This document shows positions 41,370 to 50,329 of a DNA stretch of 64,000 nt, piece by piece. Under the pieces are notes generated by a model. It was not told where the DNA came from and made no database searches. It saw only the letters and a list, made by a program, of their open reading frames with translations. Origin of the DNA: Algoriphagus sp. A40 (GTDB taxonomy: Bacteria; Bacteroidota; Bacteroidia; Cytophagales; Cyclobacteriaceae); the NCBI RefSeq assembly GCF_002002735.1, contig NZ_MUNY01000042.1, forward strand, positions 186,001-250,000. Reading direction: 5' to 3'. How positions within the stretch are numbered: position 1 is the stretch's first letter; every line of letters starts with the position of its first letter. A program made the position numbers and the translations under genes.

Positions 41370-42488
41370 TCAAATCCCTTCTGTAAACTTGCCAGTAATA
41401 AAATCCACGACAGCTTCCAGATTGCCTGTTTTTTCAAAAACATCCAATTGCTGGTCGGCTCCAGTGCCTCTTTCGAGAATTTTGTGCACGTAATTGATCT
41501 CTTCTCTACTTCCCAGTTCATCCACCACATCATCGATAAATTCAAGCAATTCCATTATCAATTCCTTGGTGGGAACTTCAGTTTTCTTTCCAAAGTCAAT
41601 CAAAAGTCCCTCTATTCCATTCCGGGCTGCCCGGAATTTGTTTTCCCGTATCAAAGCAATTCGATAAATATTAAAGCTGGTATTGCTCATCAGGAGTTTA
41701 TAGAGCTTAGCTACCACTGCCTGGATGATGGCCACGATACAAATCGTCTCATCCACTGTCAGGCACATGTCACATATCCTGAATTCGATTGTGCTGAAGA
41801 ACGGATGCATGCGCAGATCCCACCAGATCTTTTTGGGATTGTCAATGCAGTTGGTCTTGACCAGAATTTCGAGAAAATTGTCATAAGACTGAACAGAATC
41901 GAAATATTCCGGGAGACCGGTTCTTGGAAATTTGGCAAAAATCTTTGCTCTAAATGCCTTAAATCCGGTATTTCTTCCTTCCCAAAATGGCGAGTTGGTG
42001 GTTAGAGCGTAGATATGTGGCAGGAAATAGCATGCCTGATTCATCAACTGAAGGGCCGTTTCTCTATTTTCTATTCCCACATGGACATGCAAGCCAAAAA
42101 TCAAATTTGATCTGGCGATATCCTTCAGTTCATTGACAATGTTGTGATATCGCGGGTCATCGGTGATTTCCTGATCCTGCCATTTGGCAAAGGGATGGGT
42201 ACTGGATGCTCCTACCACCAGTCCTTGGCCGGCAGCGAGTTCATGGATTTTTCTCCGTAGAAAAGCTACTTCCTTCCGTGCTTCAGCTACATTCTGGCAA
42301 ATATTTGTCCCTACTTCCACCACGGATTGGTGCATCTCAGCCTTGACCTGCTCCTTCAGAAATATTTTGCCTCCTTCCACAATTTTGGACATGTGCGACC
42401 GCAAATCCCTGGTTTTGGGATCAATAATCATGTATTCCTCTTCCACTCCCAGCGTGAATTGGGGGAGTTTTTTCAACACATTTGACAT
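41370..42488 (-). CDS. Carboxylate-amine ligase, YbdK/GCS2 family
   Basis: 372 aa, complete glutamate-cysteine-ligase type 2 fold: FTLGVEEEYMIIDP at the N terminus (the acidic metal site), AEMHQSVVEVGTNIC, FGLHVHVGIENRE, and IEFRICDMCLTVDETI. YbdK proteins have weak glutamate-cysteine ligase activity in vitro, but their true substrates are generally unknown. Here it is flanked by two ATP-grasp ligases and an amidotransferase, so a role in making a non-glutathione gamma-glutamyl or amide compound is more likely than glutathione synthesis. It begins 9 nt after the upstream ATP-grasp stop. Confidence 0.88.
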   Translation of the reverse strand: MSNVLKKLPQFTLGVEEEYMIIDPKTRDLRSHMSKIVEGGKIFLKEQVKAEMHQSVVEVGTNICQNVAEARKEVAFLRRKIHELAAGQGLVVGASSTHPFAKWQDQEITDDPRYHNIVNELKDIARSNLIFGLHVHVGIENRETALQLMNQACYFLPHIYALTTNSPFWEGRNTGFKAFRAKIFAKFPRTGLPEYFDSVQSYDNFLEILVKTNCIDNPKKIWWDLRMHPFFSTIEFRICDMCLTVDETICIVAIIQAVVAKLYKLLMSNTSFNIYRIALIRENKFRAARNGIEGLLIDFGKKTEVPTKELIMELLEFIDDVVDELGSREEINYVHKILERGTGADQQLDVFEKTGNLEAVVDFITGKFTEGI

Positions 42489-42497
42489 ATGCTTGAC

Positions 42498-43454
42498 TTA
42501 AAATCTTTTGGCTACTTCGACTGAATTTTTCACAAAAGTTCCCCAGGTAAGATTCATCTGTCCGGGTTTTTGAGCTTTGGCATAGGCTATCGCCATTTTG
42601 GCGGCTTCCTCCACTACCCAATCAAAATTTTCCTGACCTACAGAATTGACATCCGCATCCGGAGCTGGGTTGCCAAAATCTATGGCATATGGAATCCCGT
42701 CCCTTACGGCAAATTCCACCGTGTTGAAATCATAGCCCAATCCTTGACAGAGTCGCAGCGTATAGTCTTTGACGGTGGCCAGAAGTTTTTTAGAAGCGGG
42801 AGCTTTGTCGACCACATAGCGCAAGTGATGGGGGTTTCGAGGCTCATACTCCATGATCCTTACAGCTTTTCCGCCAAGACAATAGACTCGGAAGTATTCG
42901 TCAAAGACAATTTCCTCCTGAAGCAACATTACCAGTTGACCTGTTTCTGGATGTTTTTGGAAAAATTCCTCTTTGTTTTCCAGTCGATATACATGCTTCC
43001 AACCTCCACCAGCATAAGGTTTCATATAGGCTGGAAATCCTGTATAGCCAAAAATACCTTCCCAGTCGAGAGGCGCCACGAGGTTTCTGAAAGACTTTCC
43101 AGTAGTATCGTCAGGATGTTTGGCTGAAGGCAATATTACCGTTTTGGGCAATGGAACCCCCAATTGATCTGCTAGACAATTGTTGAAAAACTTGTCATCC
43201 GCGCTCCACCAAAACGGATTGTTGATCACAGCTGTTCCGGTTAGCGCGGCATTTTTAAGATAGGCCCTGTAAAATGGGACATCCTGGGAGATCCGGTCTA
43301 TTATGACTGAATATTCTGTCAATTGATTTTGAATCACCTTGTCGATCCGAACAGGTTCAGCGAGAATTCCTTTCTCAGCTTTTTGATTCACTTGCTCTAC
43401 GAAGGCCTGGGGAAATGTATCCTCCATTCCGAAAAGTATCCCGATTTTTTTCAT
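42498..43454 (-). CDS. ATP-grasp ligase, glutathione-synthetase/RimK-like
   Basis: 318 aa. The N-terminal GILFGMEDTFPQAFVEQVNQKA is a pre-ATP-grasp alpha/beta unit. ATP-grasp parts: AYMKPYAGGGWKHVYRL (Lys of the P-loop-like site and glycine loop), MLLQEEIVFDEYFRVYCLGG, and the metal site NTVEFAVRDGIPYAIDFGNPAPDADVNSV. It would activate a carboxylate as acyl phosphate and couple it to an amine. It differs from the permuted ATP-grasp protein at the other end of the cluster, so two separate bond-forming steps are implied. The gap to the esterase is 32 nt. Substrate unknown. Confidence 0.85.
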   Translation of the reverse strand: MKKIGILFGMEDTFPQAFVEQVNQKAEKGILAEPVRIDKVIQNQLTEYSVIIDRISQDVPFYRAYLKNAALTGTAVINNPFWWSADDKFFNNCLADQLGVPLPKTVILPSAKHPDDTTGKSFRNLVAPLDWEGIFGYTGFPAYMKPYAGGGWKHVYRLENKEEFFQKHPETGQLVMLLQEEIVFDEYFRVYCLGGKAVRIMEYEPRNPHHLRYVVDKAPASKKLLATVKDYTLRLCQGLGYDFNTVEFAVRDGIPYAIDFGNPAPDADVNSVGQENFDWVVEEAAKMAIAYAKAQKPGQMNLTWGTFVKNSVEVAKRF

Positions 43455-43486
43455 GGTAATGGGTATTAATTATTTAAATGATTTTC

Positions 43487-44200
43487 TTAGTCAAATTTGA
43501 TTGTGGATAAATAATGCGGGAACATCTCACGCCAAATGGGCCAGTCATGCTGCTTATTCTGCCTAACATCTAGCCAATGGGGTACTCCTTTTTGCTGAAG
43601 CACTCCGTGGAGTTTGAGGTTGGAATCGTAGCAAATGTCCCAATTGGAGGTTCCGAGGATGATTTTCATATTCCAAAGCTCATGATCCTGCAGGCCAGGA
43701 AGGTATTCAAGAGGACTGTTGTAAAAGATATCGTCATGGATATATCCGTCCATGAATGACCGGATGTCAAAAGCTCCGCTCATGCTAAACAGATGACTCA
43801 CATACCCAGGGTGCCGAAAGGCAAAATTGGCTGCATGATATCCCCCAAAACTACATCCAGCCATTGCCACCTTGGCCACCGCGGTATTTAGCCGAATTCG
43901 TTCGACTAACTCATGACAGATCATTTTGTCAAAGGCCACATGATTCTGGATTCGTTGGTGAGGGTGAATTCCTTTGTGGTAAAAACTCTGCTTGTCATTG
44001 CTTTCCGGGCAGAAAATCTGAATCAGACCCTGTTCTACAAACCAATGTGCTGATCCGATCAGCCCCATGTCCCGATTTTCATGGAAGGATCCCATCGAGG
44101 TGGGAAAAAGCACGACAGGAAAACCTGAATGACCAAAAACCAGCATTTCAACATCCCTGTTCAGATGTGGGGAATGCCATTTAAAATGTTCTTCTTTCAT
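43487..44200 (-). CDS. Alpha/beta-hydrolase esterase (esterase D-like)
   Basis: 237 aa. Catalytic triad visible: Ser117 in AGCSFGGYH, an Asp at 188 or 192 (SNWDICYDSN), and His218 in NKQHDW. PTSMGSFHENRDMG and HPHQRIQNH are typical of the esterase D/PHB-depolymerase-like group. No signal peptide, so cytoplasmic. As the first gene of the amidoligase cluster it may release, trim or transfer the product by ester or amide hydrolysis, which is inference. Family enzymes include S-formylglutathione hydrolases, so a thiol-linked substrate should be considered. Confidence 0.85.
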   Translation of the reverse strand: MKEEHFKWHSPHLNRDVEMLVFGHSGFPVVLFPTSMGSFHENRDMGLIGSAHWFVEQGLIQIFCPESNDKQSFYHKGIHPHQRIQNHVAFDKMICHELVERIRLNTAVAKVAMAGCSFGGYHAANFAFRHPGYVSHLFSMSGAFDIRSFMDGYIHDDIFYNSPLEYLPGLQDHELWNMKIILGTSNWDICYDSNLKLHGVLQQKGVPHWLDVRQNKQHDWPIWREMFPHYLSTIKFD

Positions 44201-44303
44201 AGTTAGATTTTGACCGAAAAATATGGATTGGTTCTGTTACCAAATACTAGTCAAAATTCAGTTAAAAGAAAAGAATCAAAAGGAAGCCTTTGTAAAGGAA
44301 TAG

Positions 44304-44825
44304 TTAAATTCTTGCTTCTGCAGAATTTGCGGGAGAATATTTTCTAGCACTAACAACCAAGAAAAGTCCGATTAGAAGAACAAAAATCAGGATTCCGACC
44401 AGGACCCATTTGGTTGTAGTGAATCCGGAAGCTAAAACTGCAAGGATCTCATTTTGGACAGGATAAAGCTTTAAAATTCTAAGAACCAAGAGGTTTTCAA
44501 AGAAATCCATTACCAGGATAGAGACCGGTAACCAGGCTACTTTCTTGTTCTTCCAAAATTTTATAAGAATTCCGGAAAAAAGCAGGCAATAAACCGCCAT
44601 ATACGGCATATCTAAAGCCCAAACTCCAAACCTGTAAAGTTTTCTCTGATCCAAATCCAAATGACTTAAAGCCCCATAGGCCTCCTCCACCGAATAGGCG
44701 AATTTCAAATCCAATGCATATTCTTTGGGCATGAATGAGCTCAAAAGAATGTTGAACAAAAGAAAAAGACAAAACAGCAAAACGAGATTCTTCCCTTTGC
44801 TGAGAAATTGAAAAAGTAATTTCAT
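44304..44825 (-). CDS. Small integral membrane protein, unknown function
   Basis: 173 aa from the ATG at 44825 (MKLLFQFLSKGKNLVLLF); eleven further upstream codons look non-native. Four TM helices: LVLLFCLFLLFNILLSSFM, PYMAVYCLLFSGILIKFW, WLPVSILVMDFFENLLVLRIL and TKWVLVGILIFVLLIGLFLVV. A 44-residue loop after TM1 (LDLKFAYSVEEAYGALSHLD) is probably periplasmic. It resembles no characterised family that I can name. It is preceded by about 100 nt of non-coding sequence and lies 103 nt before the esterase on the same strand. Linkage to the amidoligase cluster is possible but not shown. Confidence 0.55.
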   Translation of the reverse strand: MKLLFQFLSKGKNLVLLFCLFLLFNILLSSFMPKEYALDLKFAYSVEEAYGALSHLDLDQRKLYRFGVWALDMPYMAVYCLLFSGILIKFWKNKKVAWLPVSILVMDFFENLLVLRILKLYPVQNEILAVLASGFTTTKWVLVGILIFVLLIGLFLVVSARKYSPANSAEARI

Positions 44826-44923
44826 ATTTAAAAATTTCAGCTGCCCAAAAGTAACCACTAAGAAAAAAATGACAAAGGTTCCGGCCTTTTTATTTTTATT
44901 TTTTTAATGAAAAAATCCTAAAA

Positions 44924-45445
44924 TCATTTTTCTAAATCAGTATACCACTCGGAATACATGGGATAATTTCTAGCCGTTCTAAGAATCACTTCCCTCATCT
45001 CAGGTCCGATCTCTTTCAGTTTTTTGGCTGGCATACCTCCATAGATAGAATTGGACTCGATGATTGTGCCTGCTAAAACTACAGCTCCTGCTGCAATGAC
45101 CGAATCAGAATGCACCACCGCACCGTCCATCACTATGGCACCCATCCCGATTAATACCCGGTCATGAATCGTACATCCATGCACGATGGCATTGTGTGCG
45201 ATTGATACCTGATTGCCAATATGAGTTGGAGCTTTTTGATAGGTACAATGGATCACAGCTCCATCCTGAATGTTTGTGTCATTGCCAATTCTGATTTCAT
45301 GGACATCTCCCCGCACCACAGCATTAAACCAAACGGTACAGTTTTCCCCCATTACCACATCCCCTACCACAGTGGCATTGGGTGCCAGCCAGCATTTTTG
45401 TCCAAATTCCGGAGACTTGTCTCCCACCTTCATGATCAGTGCCAT
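44924..45445 (-). CDS. Gamma-class carbonic anhydrase family protein
   Basis: 173 aa left-handed beta-helix with regular hexapeptide turns: CWLAPNATVVGDVVMGENCTVWFNAVVRGDVHEIRIGNDTNIQDGAVIH. The three zinc ligands are in place as His66 (VIHC), His84 (IAHN) and His89 (IVHG). A C-terminal helix (MREVILRTARNYPMYSEWYT) completes the fold. Family members form trimers; many lack the acidic loop of the archaeal Cam enzyme and are inactive as anhydrases. Cytoplasmic, monocistronic by its spacers. The initiator Met (MALIMKVGD) is one of two close starts, and the first was chosen. Confidence 0.9.
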   Translation of the reverse strand: MALIMKVGDKSPEFGQKCWLAPNATVVGDVVMGENCTVWFNAVVRGDVHEIRIGNDTNIQDGAVIHCTYQKAPTHIGNQVSIAHNAIVHGCTIHDRVLIGMGAIVMDGAVVHSDSVIAAGAVVLAGTIIESNSIYGGMPAKKLKEIGPEMREVILRTARNYPMYSEWYTDLEK

Positions 45446-45516
45446 CGGCTGCTTTTTTTGTTGATTGAAAAAAATGTTTCCGAAAAGTAGAAATTTTAAT
45501 TCTGACTTGAACTTTT

Positions 45517-45540
45517 TGAAACAGTTTCAGTTTACATGTA
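45517..45540 (+). promoter_or_regulatory. Palindromic elements before yceI (possible operators)
   Basis: TGAAACAGTTTCA (45517-45529) is a perfect palindrome with a one-base centre, and TACATGTA (45533-45540) a perfect 8-bp one, 40-60 nt before the yceI-like start codon. Their position fits binding at or just upstream of the promoter. No regulator is known. Confidence 0.3.
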
Positions 45541-45578
45541 TATACACACAATAATTCCATTCAATCCATCACAACAAA

Positions 45579-46301
45579 ATGAAACTAACCAAACAAATCG
45601 GTCTCTTTGTGGCCGTTACAATGATTGCCTTCGCATGTGGGGCACCAAGTGGAACCGTAGAAACCTCTGAAGCACAAGAAGTGGCAGCAGGAGAAGGAAA
45701 AACACTTTCCCTGAAGACCGGTTCTTCAACTATCGGATGGAGGGGCTACAAGCCCGGTGGCGAGCATTTTGGCAAGATCCCTGCCACACAAGGCACGGTG
45801 ACAGTAGCAGGAAATGAAATTATAGGCGGAACTTTCACCTTCGACATCACCGGATTGAAGATCGAGGATTTACCTGCAGAGGACGAAAACTACGGCAAAC
45901 TTTACGGTCACCTTCAGTCTCCGGATTTCTTCGATGCTGCAAATCATCCAACTGCAACATTCGAAATAACCGCAGTAGAGCCATTTAAGGCTGGAGATAG
46001 TATCGCTGACAAAGAAGAATTTTCTTCGGAGCATACTCCAAAGCACGACTCTGAACTGACTCCAGCAAATCCTACCCATTGGGTAAGCGGAAACCTTACC
46101 ATGAGAGGCACCACCAAAAACATCAAGTTTCCGGCCGCTATCAACTTGGCTAATGGATCAGTGACTGCCAAAGCAGGATTTAACATCGACAGAACCGCTT
46201 GGGGCCTGATGTATGGTGATGAATCAGGTGCTGCCGACAAAGCCAAAGACCAGTTCATCTACAATACCGTTTCTCTGGTATTGGATGTCAATGCCGAATA
46301 A
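45579..46301 (+). CDS. YceI family lipid-binding lipoprotein
   Basis: 240 aa. The leader carries a lipobox AFAC (17-20), so mature Cys20 should be lipidated. After a low-complexity linker comes the YceI beta-barrel: TIGWRGYKPGGEHFGKI, GTVTVAGNEIIGGTFTFDITGLKIED, LKSPDFFDAAN-type LQSPDFFDAANHPTATFEITA, GNLTMRGTTKNIKFPA, FNIDRTAWGLMYGD. YceI barrels bind polyisoprenoids or other long lipids in the envelope. The Ser/Glu insertion EFSSEHTPKHDSELTPANP is longer than in small YceI proteins. The gene has its own terminator at 46322-46354. Confidence 0.92.
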   Translation: MKLTKQIGLFVAVTMIAFACGAPSGTVETSEAQEVAAGEGKTLSLKTGSSTIGWRGYKPGGEHFGKIPATQGTVTVAGNEIIGGTFTFDITGLKIEDLPAEDENYGKLYGHLQSPDFFDAANHPTATFEITAVEPFKAGDSIADKEEFSSEHTPKHDSELTPANPTHWVSGNLTMRGTTKNIKFPAAINLANGSVTAKAGFNIDRTAWGLMYGDESGAADKAKDQFIYNTVSLVLDVNAE

Positions 46302-46321
46302 AAATTAACTACCCGATGATT

Positions 46322-46354
46322 AAAGAGGGATTCTAAGGAATTCCTCTTTTTTTT
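46322..46354 (+). terminator. Rho-independent terminator between yceI and pabB
   Basis: Stem AAAGAGGGATTC (46322-46333) with GAATTCCTCTTT (46338-46349), one G-T pair, 4-nt loop TAAG, then eight T. It ends about 9 nt before the pabB start codon, so pabB must use read-through or a promoter inside this stretch. Confidence 0.85.
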
Positions 46355-46362
46355 GTTCTCAA

Positions 46363-47613
46363 ATGAAAAACTACTCCCATTTTTATTCCTTCCCCAAAGC
46401 AAAACTACTCCCCCTTTTGCTACACTGGGGAGCTGGGAAATTTGACTTTTTGGCCTATTTCGAAGGGAATAGTCACGCCTATCCACGGGACCCGTTTGAC
46501 AATTTGTTTTTTGCTGGGAATAAAGGGTTGCTGGAAAATGAATTGTTTGAAAACTCACTCCACAAAGAAAAAGTCGGTATTATAGGCTACGATTTCAAAA
46601 ATCAGATTGAAAAGCTTGAAAGCAAAAACCCGGAGTTTTTTACGCTACCTGATCTTTGTTTCTTCGAACCAGAAATAGCATTTCAACTAACGGAATCCGG
46701 ATTTTTCTCAAAAAACGGACTGCCCGATTCTTTACTTAAGGAACTTGAAACTTTTGAAATTCCCGAAAAAGGAAATCCCATTTGTTCAGTTTCACCACAA
46801 ATCCCAAGGGAAATTTATCTGGAAAAAATCAAAATCATCCAGAATGAGATCCGGGAAGGCAATACTTACGAAGCCAATTTTTGCCAGGCTTTTTCTGGTG
46901 AATTTGAGTCCTGGGATCCCATCTCTGCCTATCTCAGGCTTAATGAGTTGTCCAAAATGCCATTTTCGGGACTATTTAAAGCAAAAAACAAATGGCTGGT
47001 TTCGGCCTCACCTGAGCGGTTTTTGAAAAAATCAGGTCAGCAGCTCATCGCCCAACCGATCAAAGGAACCGTTCAAAGAGGCAGAAATGAGGAGGAGGAT
47101 ACGGCCAATCGAGAAATCCTCTTATCGAGTGAAAAGGAACGAGCCGAAAACCTAATGATCACTGATCTCACCCGTAATGATTTGGCTAGGGTTTCAAAAA
47201 CCGGATCAGTCAGGGTGGAGGAACTTTTCGGGATTTATCCTCTACCAAGGGTTTTTCAGATGATCAGTACGGTAAGTTCGGAGGTCAAACCCGATATCAC
47301 CTTTCGCGAAATCATCCAGGCCTCTTTCCCGATGGGCAGTATGACCGGAGCACCAAAGATCAGCACCATGGAAATTATCGAACGAGAGGAAAGTTTTCGT
47401 AGAGGATGGTTTTCTGGTGCATTCGGCTGGATCGATGAAGATGGGAATTTTGATTTTTCCGTGGTGATTCGATCCATCATTGCTGATTTGGAGGCAAAAA
47501 AGCTCTATTTTGGAGTGGGCAGCGCGATTACAATAGACGCCTCAGCTGAGCAGGAATACGAGGAATGCGCGCTGAAAGCCCAAGCCATTTTGGAATTGCT
47601 CAGTGGAAAATAA
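46363..47613 (+). CDS. pabB: Aminodeoxychorismate synthase component I
   Basis: 416 aa chorismate-binding enzyme. Signatures in order: EIREGNTYEANFCQAFSG, LVSASPERFL, AQPIKGTVQRGRNEEED, ENLMITDLTRNDLARVSKTGS, FPMGSMTGAPKISTMEIIE, GWFSGAFGW, and FGVGSAITIDASAEQEYEECALKA. It aminates chorismate at C4 for folate synthesis, using ammonia from a PabA-type subunit that is not in the window. A Lys at the PIKG word favours PabB over anthranilate synthase. Its end overlaps the dinB GTG start by 11 nt, so those two genes are coupled. Confidence 0.9.
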   Translation: MKNYSHFYSFPKAKLLPLLLHWGAGKFDFLAYFEGNSHAYPRDPFDNLFFAGNKGLLENELFENSLHKEKVGIIGYDFKNQIEKLESKNPEFFTLPDLCFFEPEIAFQLTESGFFSKNGLPDSLLKELETFEIPEKGNPICSVSPQIPREIYLEKIKIIQNEIREGNTYEANFCQAFSGEFESWDPISAYLRLNELSKMPFSGLFKAKNKWLVSASPERFLKKSGQQLIAQPIKGTVQRGRNEEEDTANREILLSSEKERAENLMITDLTRNDLARVSKTGSVRVEELFGIYPLPRVFQMISTVSSEVKPDITFREIIQASFPMGSMTGAPKISTMEIIEREESFRRGWFSGAFGWIDEDGNFDFSVVIRSIIADLEAKKLYFGVGSAITIDASAEQEYEECALKAQAILELLSGK

Positions 47614-48706
47614 CCAGGAAAACTCTCCTCCCATTCGAAAAATCATCCACGTGGATATGGATGCATTTTATGCTTCGGTAGAGCAGCTGGATCATCCGGA
47701 ATGGCGGGGAAAACCCCTGGTTGTCGGAGGGAATGAAGCCCGTGGAGTGATTGCTGCAGCAAGCTATGAAGCCAGAAAGTATGGGATTTATTCGGCAATG
47801 TCCTCGGCGCTTGCTGCTAAGAAATACCCTCAATTGATTTTTGCCAGACCGAGATTTGAGCGATACAAGGAAATTTCACTTCAGATCAGGGAGATTTTTT
47901 ATGAATACACTGACTTGGTCGAACCGCTTTCTTTGGATGAAGCATTTCTGGATGTGACCGAAAACAAAGCCGGAATTAAGTCTGCCATCCTGATTGCCAA
48001 GCAAATCCGGGCCAAGATCAAAGAGAAAACAGGACTCAATGCCTCGGCCGGTGTCAGCTACAATAAGTTTTTGGCAAAAACCGCCTCAGACTTAAATAAG
48101 CCAAACGGTCAGGCGGTGATTTTGCCTGAGGATGCGGAAGTATTTTTGGAAAAGCTGCCCATCGGGAAATTTTTCGGGATCGGAAAGGTGACTGCTGAAA
48201 AAATGCAAAAGCTAGGTATTCATACCGGAAAGGATCTGAAAGAATATTCCTTGCAGTTTCTCACCAAGAAATTCGGAAAATCCGGCTTACACTACTTCAA
48301 TATTGTGCGGGGAATCCACCTGTCTGAAGTCCAACCACATCGAGCCAGAAAGTCGCTCAGCGCAGAAAACACCTTTGAAAAAGACCTGATCACACTTCCA
48401 GAAATGGAAGAAAATCTCTTTCCCATTTTTGAGGAGGTGATTCGAAGGATCGAAAAAAGTGGAATAAAAGGCCGGACAGTGACTTTGAAAATTAAACATT
48501 CTGACTTTACACTTCAGACCCGCAGCAGAACTCTTGAACAGTATCCTGATAAAGATACTTTTTGGGAAATAGCCCTAGAATTACTCCATCAAGAAGAAAT
48601 TCTGAAACCCGTTCGACTATTGGGGCTTGGGTTGTCCAACCTGAATATTACCGAAGAACAGGTTCATTTTGGAGAGCAGTTGAAGATTCCTTTTGAACTA
48701 GAGTAG
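47603..48706 (+). CDS. dinB: DNA polymerase IV (Y family)
   Basis: 367 aa from a GTG at 47603 inside the end of pabB. Catalytic carboxylates: D18 and D20 in HVDMDAFYASVEQ and D112-E113 in SLDEAFLDVTE. KYGIYSAMSSALAAKKYPQL and GVSYNKFLAKTASDLNKPNGQ are typical of the palm and thumb; the little finger has RKSLSAENTFEKDL. A QLKIPF near the end may serve as a sliding-clamp-binding peptide. It bypasses lesions with low fidelity. Co-transcription with pabB is required by the overlap. Confidence 0.93.
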   Translation: MENNQENSPPIRKIIHVDMDAFYASVEQLDHPEWRGKPLVVGGNEARGVIAAASYEARKYGIYSAMSSALAAKKYPQLIFARPRFERYKEISLQIREIFYEYTDLVEPLSLDEAFLDVTENKAGIKSAILIAKQIRAKIKEKTGLNASAGVSYNKFLAKTASDLNKPNGQAVILPEDAEVFLEKLPIGKFFGIGKVTAEKMQKLGIHTGKDLKEYSLQFLTKKFGKSGLHYFNIVRGIHLSEVQPHRARKSLSAENTFEKDLITLPEMEENLFPIFEEVIRRIEKSGIKGRTVTLKIKHSDFTLQTRSRTLEQYPDKDTFWEIALELLHQEEILKPVRLLGLGLSNLNITEEQVHFGEQLKIPFELE

Positions 48707-48767
48707 GTCCTTTTCCATTTTCCGGAATAATTCCAACCGGTTTTCTGCCATTTTGTCCGCATTTTCG

Positions 48768-48775
48768 TAATTTTG
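48768..48775 (+). promoter_or_regulatory. Candidate Bacteroidota -7 box (TAATTTTG) for the miaB operon
   Basis: TAATTTTG fits the TAnnTTTG -7 element of Bacteroidota sigma-A promoters, about 79 nt before miaB and in the 147-bp gap after dinB. The -33 TTG-type element is not sharp at the ideal distance, so the call is tentative. Confidence 0.4.
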
Positions 48776-48853
48776 CAACCTCATTGAATCCTTTTGGGTT
48801 TGTTAGACTTCAAACCTGAGTGATTACCCCAATAGACAAGAAAATTCCAGTTC

Positions 48854-50329
48854 ATGGATCTGATTAAAGATATTGACATTATTACTGCAGAGGAGGCCCA
48901 AGCCTGTGATTTCAAAACAACTGCTGACGAAAACACCGGTAAATCCAAAAAACTATACATCGAAAGCTACGGCTGTCAGATGAATTTTTCCGACTCGGAA
49001 ATTGTCGCTTCCATCATGAAGGAAAGTGGTTTTGATACGACTTCCGACTTTGAGCAAGCCGACGTGATCTTTTTGAATACCTGCTCAATCCGGGAGAAAG
49101 CAGAGCAAACCGTCAGAAAACGCCTCAGCCAATTTCAAACAGCCAAAAAGAATAAGCCTGAGCTGACCATCGGCGTGCTCGGCTGTATGGCGGAGCGATT
49201 GAAAGAGAATCTTTTGACTGAAGAAAAAATCGTGGACGTGGTCGTAGGACCGGATGCCTATCGTGACTTGCCAAACTTGATTTCTGCAGCAGAAGAAGGT
49301 GAAAAAGGTGTCAATACTTTCCTTTCCCGTGAAGAAACTTACGCAGACATTGCTCCTGTGAGGTTGAACTCTAACGGGGTTACTGCCTTCATCTCGATTA
49401 TGCGAGGTTGCGACAACATGTGTTCGTTTTGTGTGGTGCCTTTTACCCGTGGCCGTGAAAGAAGTCGTGATCCTCATTCCATCTTGGCAGAAGCTCAGGA
49501 TTTGTTTGCAAAAGGATACAAAGAAGTGACACTTCTGGGTCAAAACGTGGATAGCTACAAGTGGTCTCCCGAGGAAAACAACAAAGCCCGGCTGAATAAA
49601 AAAGAAGACGAAGTCACTGAGGTAGTCAACTTTGCCAATCTTTTGGAAATGGTCGCTCAAGTCAGCCCTTACCTAAGAGTTCGCTTTTCTACTTCGCACC
49701 CCAAGGACATCACAGATGAAGTTTTGTACACGATCAAAAAGTACGATAACATCTGCAACTACATTCATCTTCCAGTCCAAAGCGGCAACAGTCGGGTTTT
49801 GGACCTGATGAACCGAACCTATGATCGGGAATGGTACCTCAACCGCGTAAAAGCTATCCGCGAAATCCTCGGTGAGGAATGCGGGATTTCTTCTGATATG
49901 ATTACTGGATTCTGCACCGAAACTGAAGAAGAGCATCAGGACACCCTGTCTTTGATGGAGATCGTGAAATACGATTTCTCATACATGTTCTTCTATTCGG
50001 AGCGTCCTGGAACTTTGGCTGCAAAGAAATTTGAAGACGATATTCCCCTTGAAACCAAAAAAAGAAGACTCGCCGAAATCATCGCCAAGCAGGGCGAATT
50101 GTCCTTTGAAAGAAACAAACTCGACCTCTATCAGGAACAACTCATTCTGATCGAAGGAACAGCGAAGAAATCCGATCAACAGCTGAAGGGTCGAAATTCA
50201 GCCAATAAAGTGGTCATCATCCCTGCTGACAAAGCAAAAAAAGGCGATTATGTGCGAGTGCGAATTTCGGAAGTATCTCAGGCTACTTTATTCGGTGAGG
50301 TATTGGAAGTTAATCCGGTCTTGGCATGA
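48854..50329 (+). CDS. miaB: tRNA-2-methylthio-N6-dimethylallyladenosine synthase
   Basis: 491 aa methylthiotransferase. The N-terminal UPF0004 domain has three cluster-binding cysteines C41, C77 and C111 ([24 protein letters not shown]). The radical-SAM motif is C186xxxC190xxC193 ([17 protein letters not shown]). A TRAM domain closes the protein ([19 protein letters not shown]). It adds the 2-methylthio group to i6A37 of tRNAs reading UNN codons. The stop overlaps the next gene's ATG (ATGA), so it is translationally coupled to the sigma-54 activator. It opens the conserved block that runs to groEL. Confidence 0.96.
   Translation: MDLIKDIDIITAEEAQACDFKTTADENTGKSKKLYIESYGCQMNFSDSEIVASIMKESGFDTTSDFEQADVIFLNTCSIREKAEQTVRKRLSQFQTAKKNKPELTIGVLGCMAERLKENLLTEEKIVDVVVGPDAYRDLPNLISAAEEGEKGVNTFLSREETYADIAPVRLNSNGVTAFISIMRGCDNMCSFCVVPFTRGRERSRDPHSILAEAQDLFAKGYKEVTLLGQNVDSYKWSPEENNKARLNKKEDEVTEVVNFANLLEMVAQVSPYLRVRFSTSHPKDITDEVLYTIKKYDNICNYIHLPVQSGNSRVLDLMNRTYDREWYLNRVKAIREILGEECGISSDMITGFCTETEEEHQDTLSLMEIVKYDFSYMFFYSERPGTLAAKKFEDDIPLETKKRRLAEIIAKQGELSFERNKLDLYQEQLILIEGTAKKSDQQLKGRNSANKVVIIPADKAKKGDYVRVRISEVSQATLFGEVLEVNPVLA

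Noticed and set aside
49085-49660. 191-codon minus-strand frame opposite miaB
   Set aside because: Shadow of miaB with its cysteine motifs intact on the plus strand.
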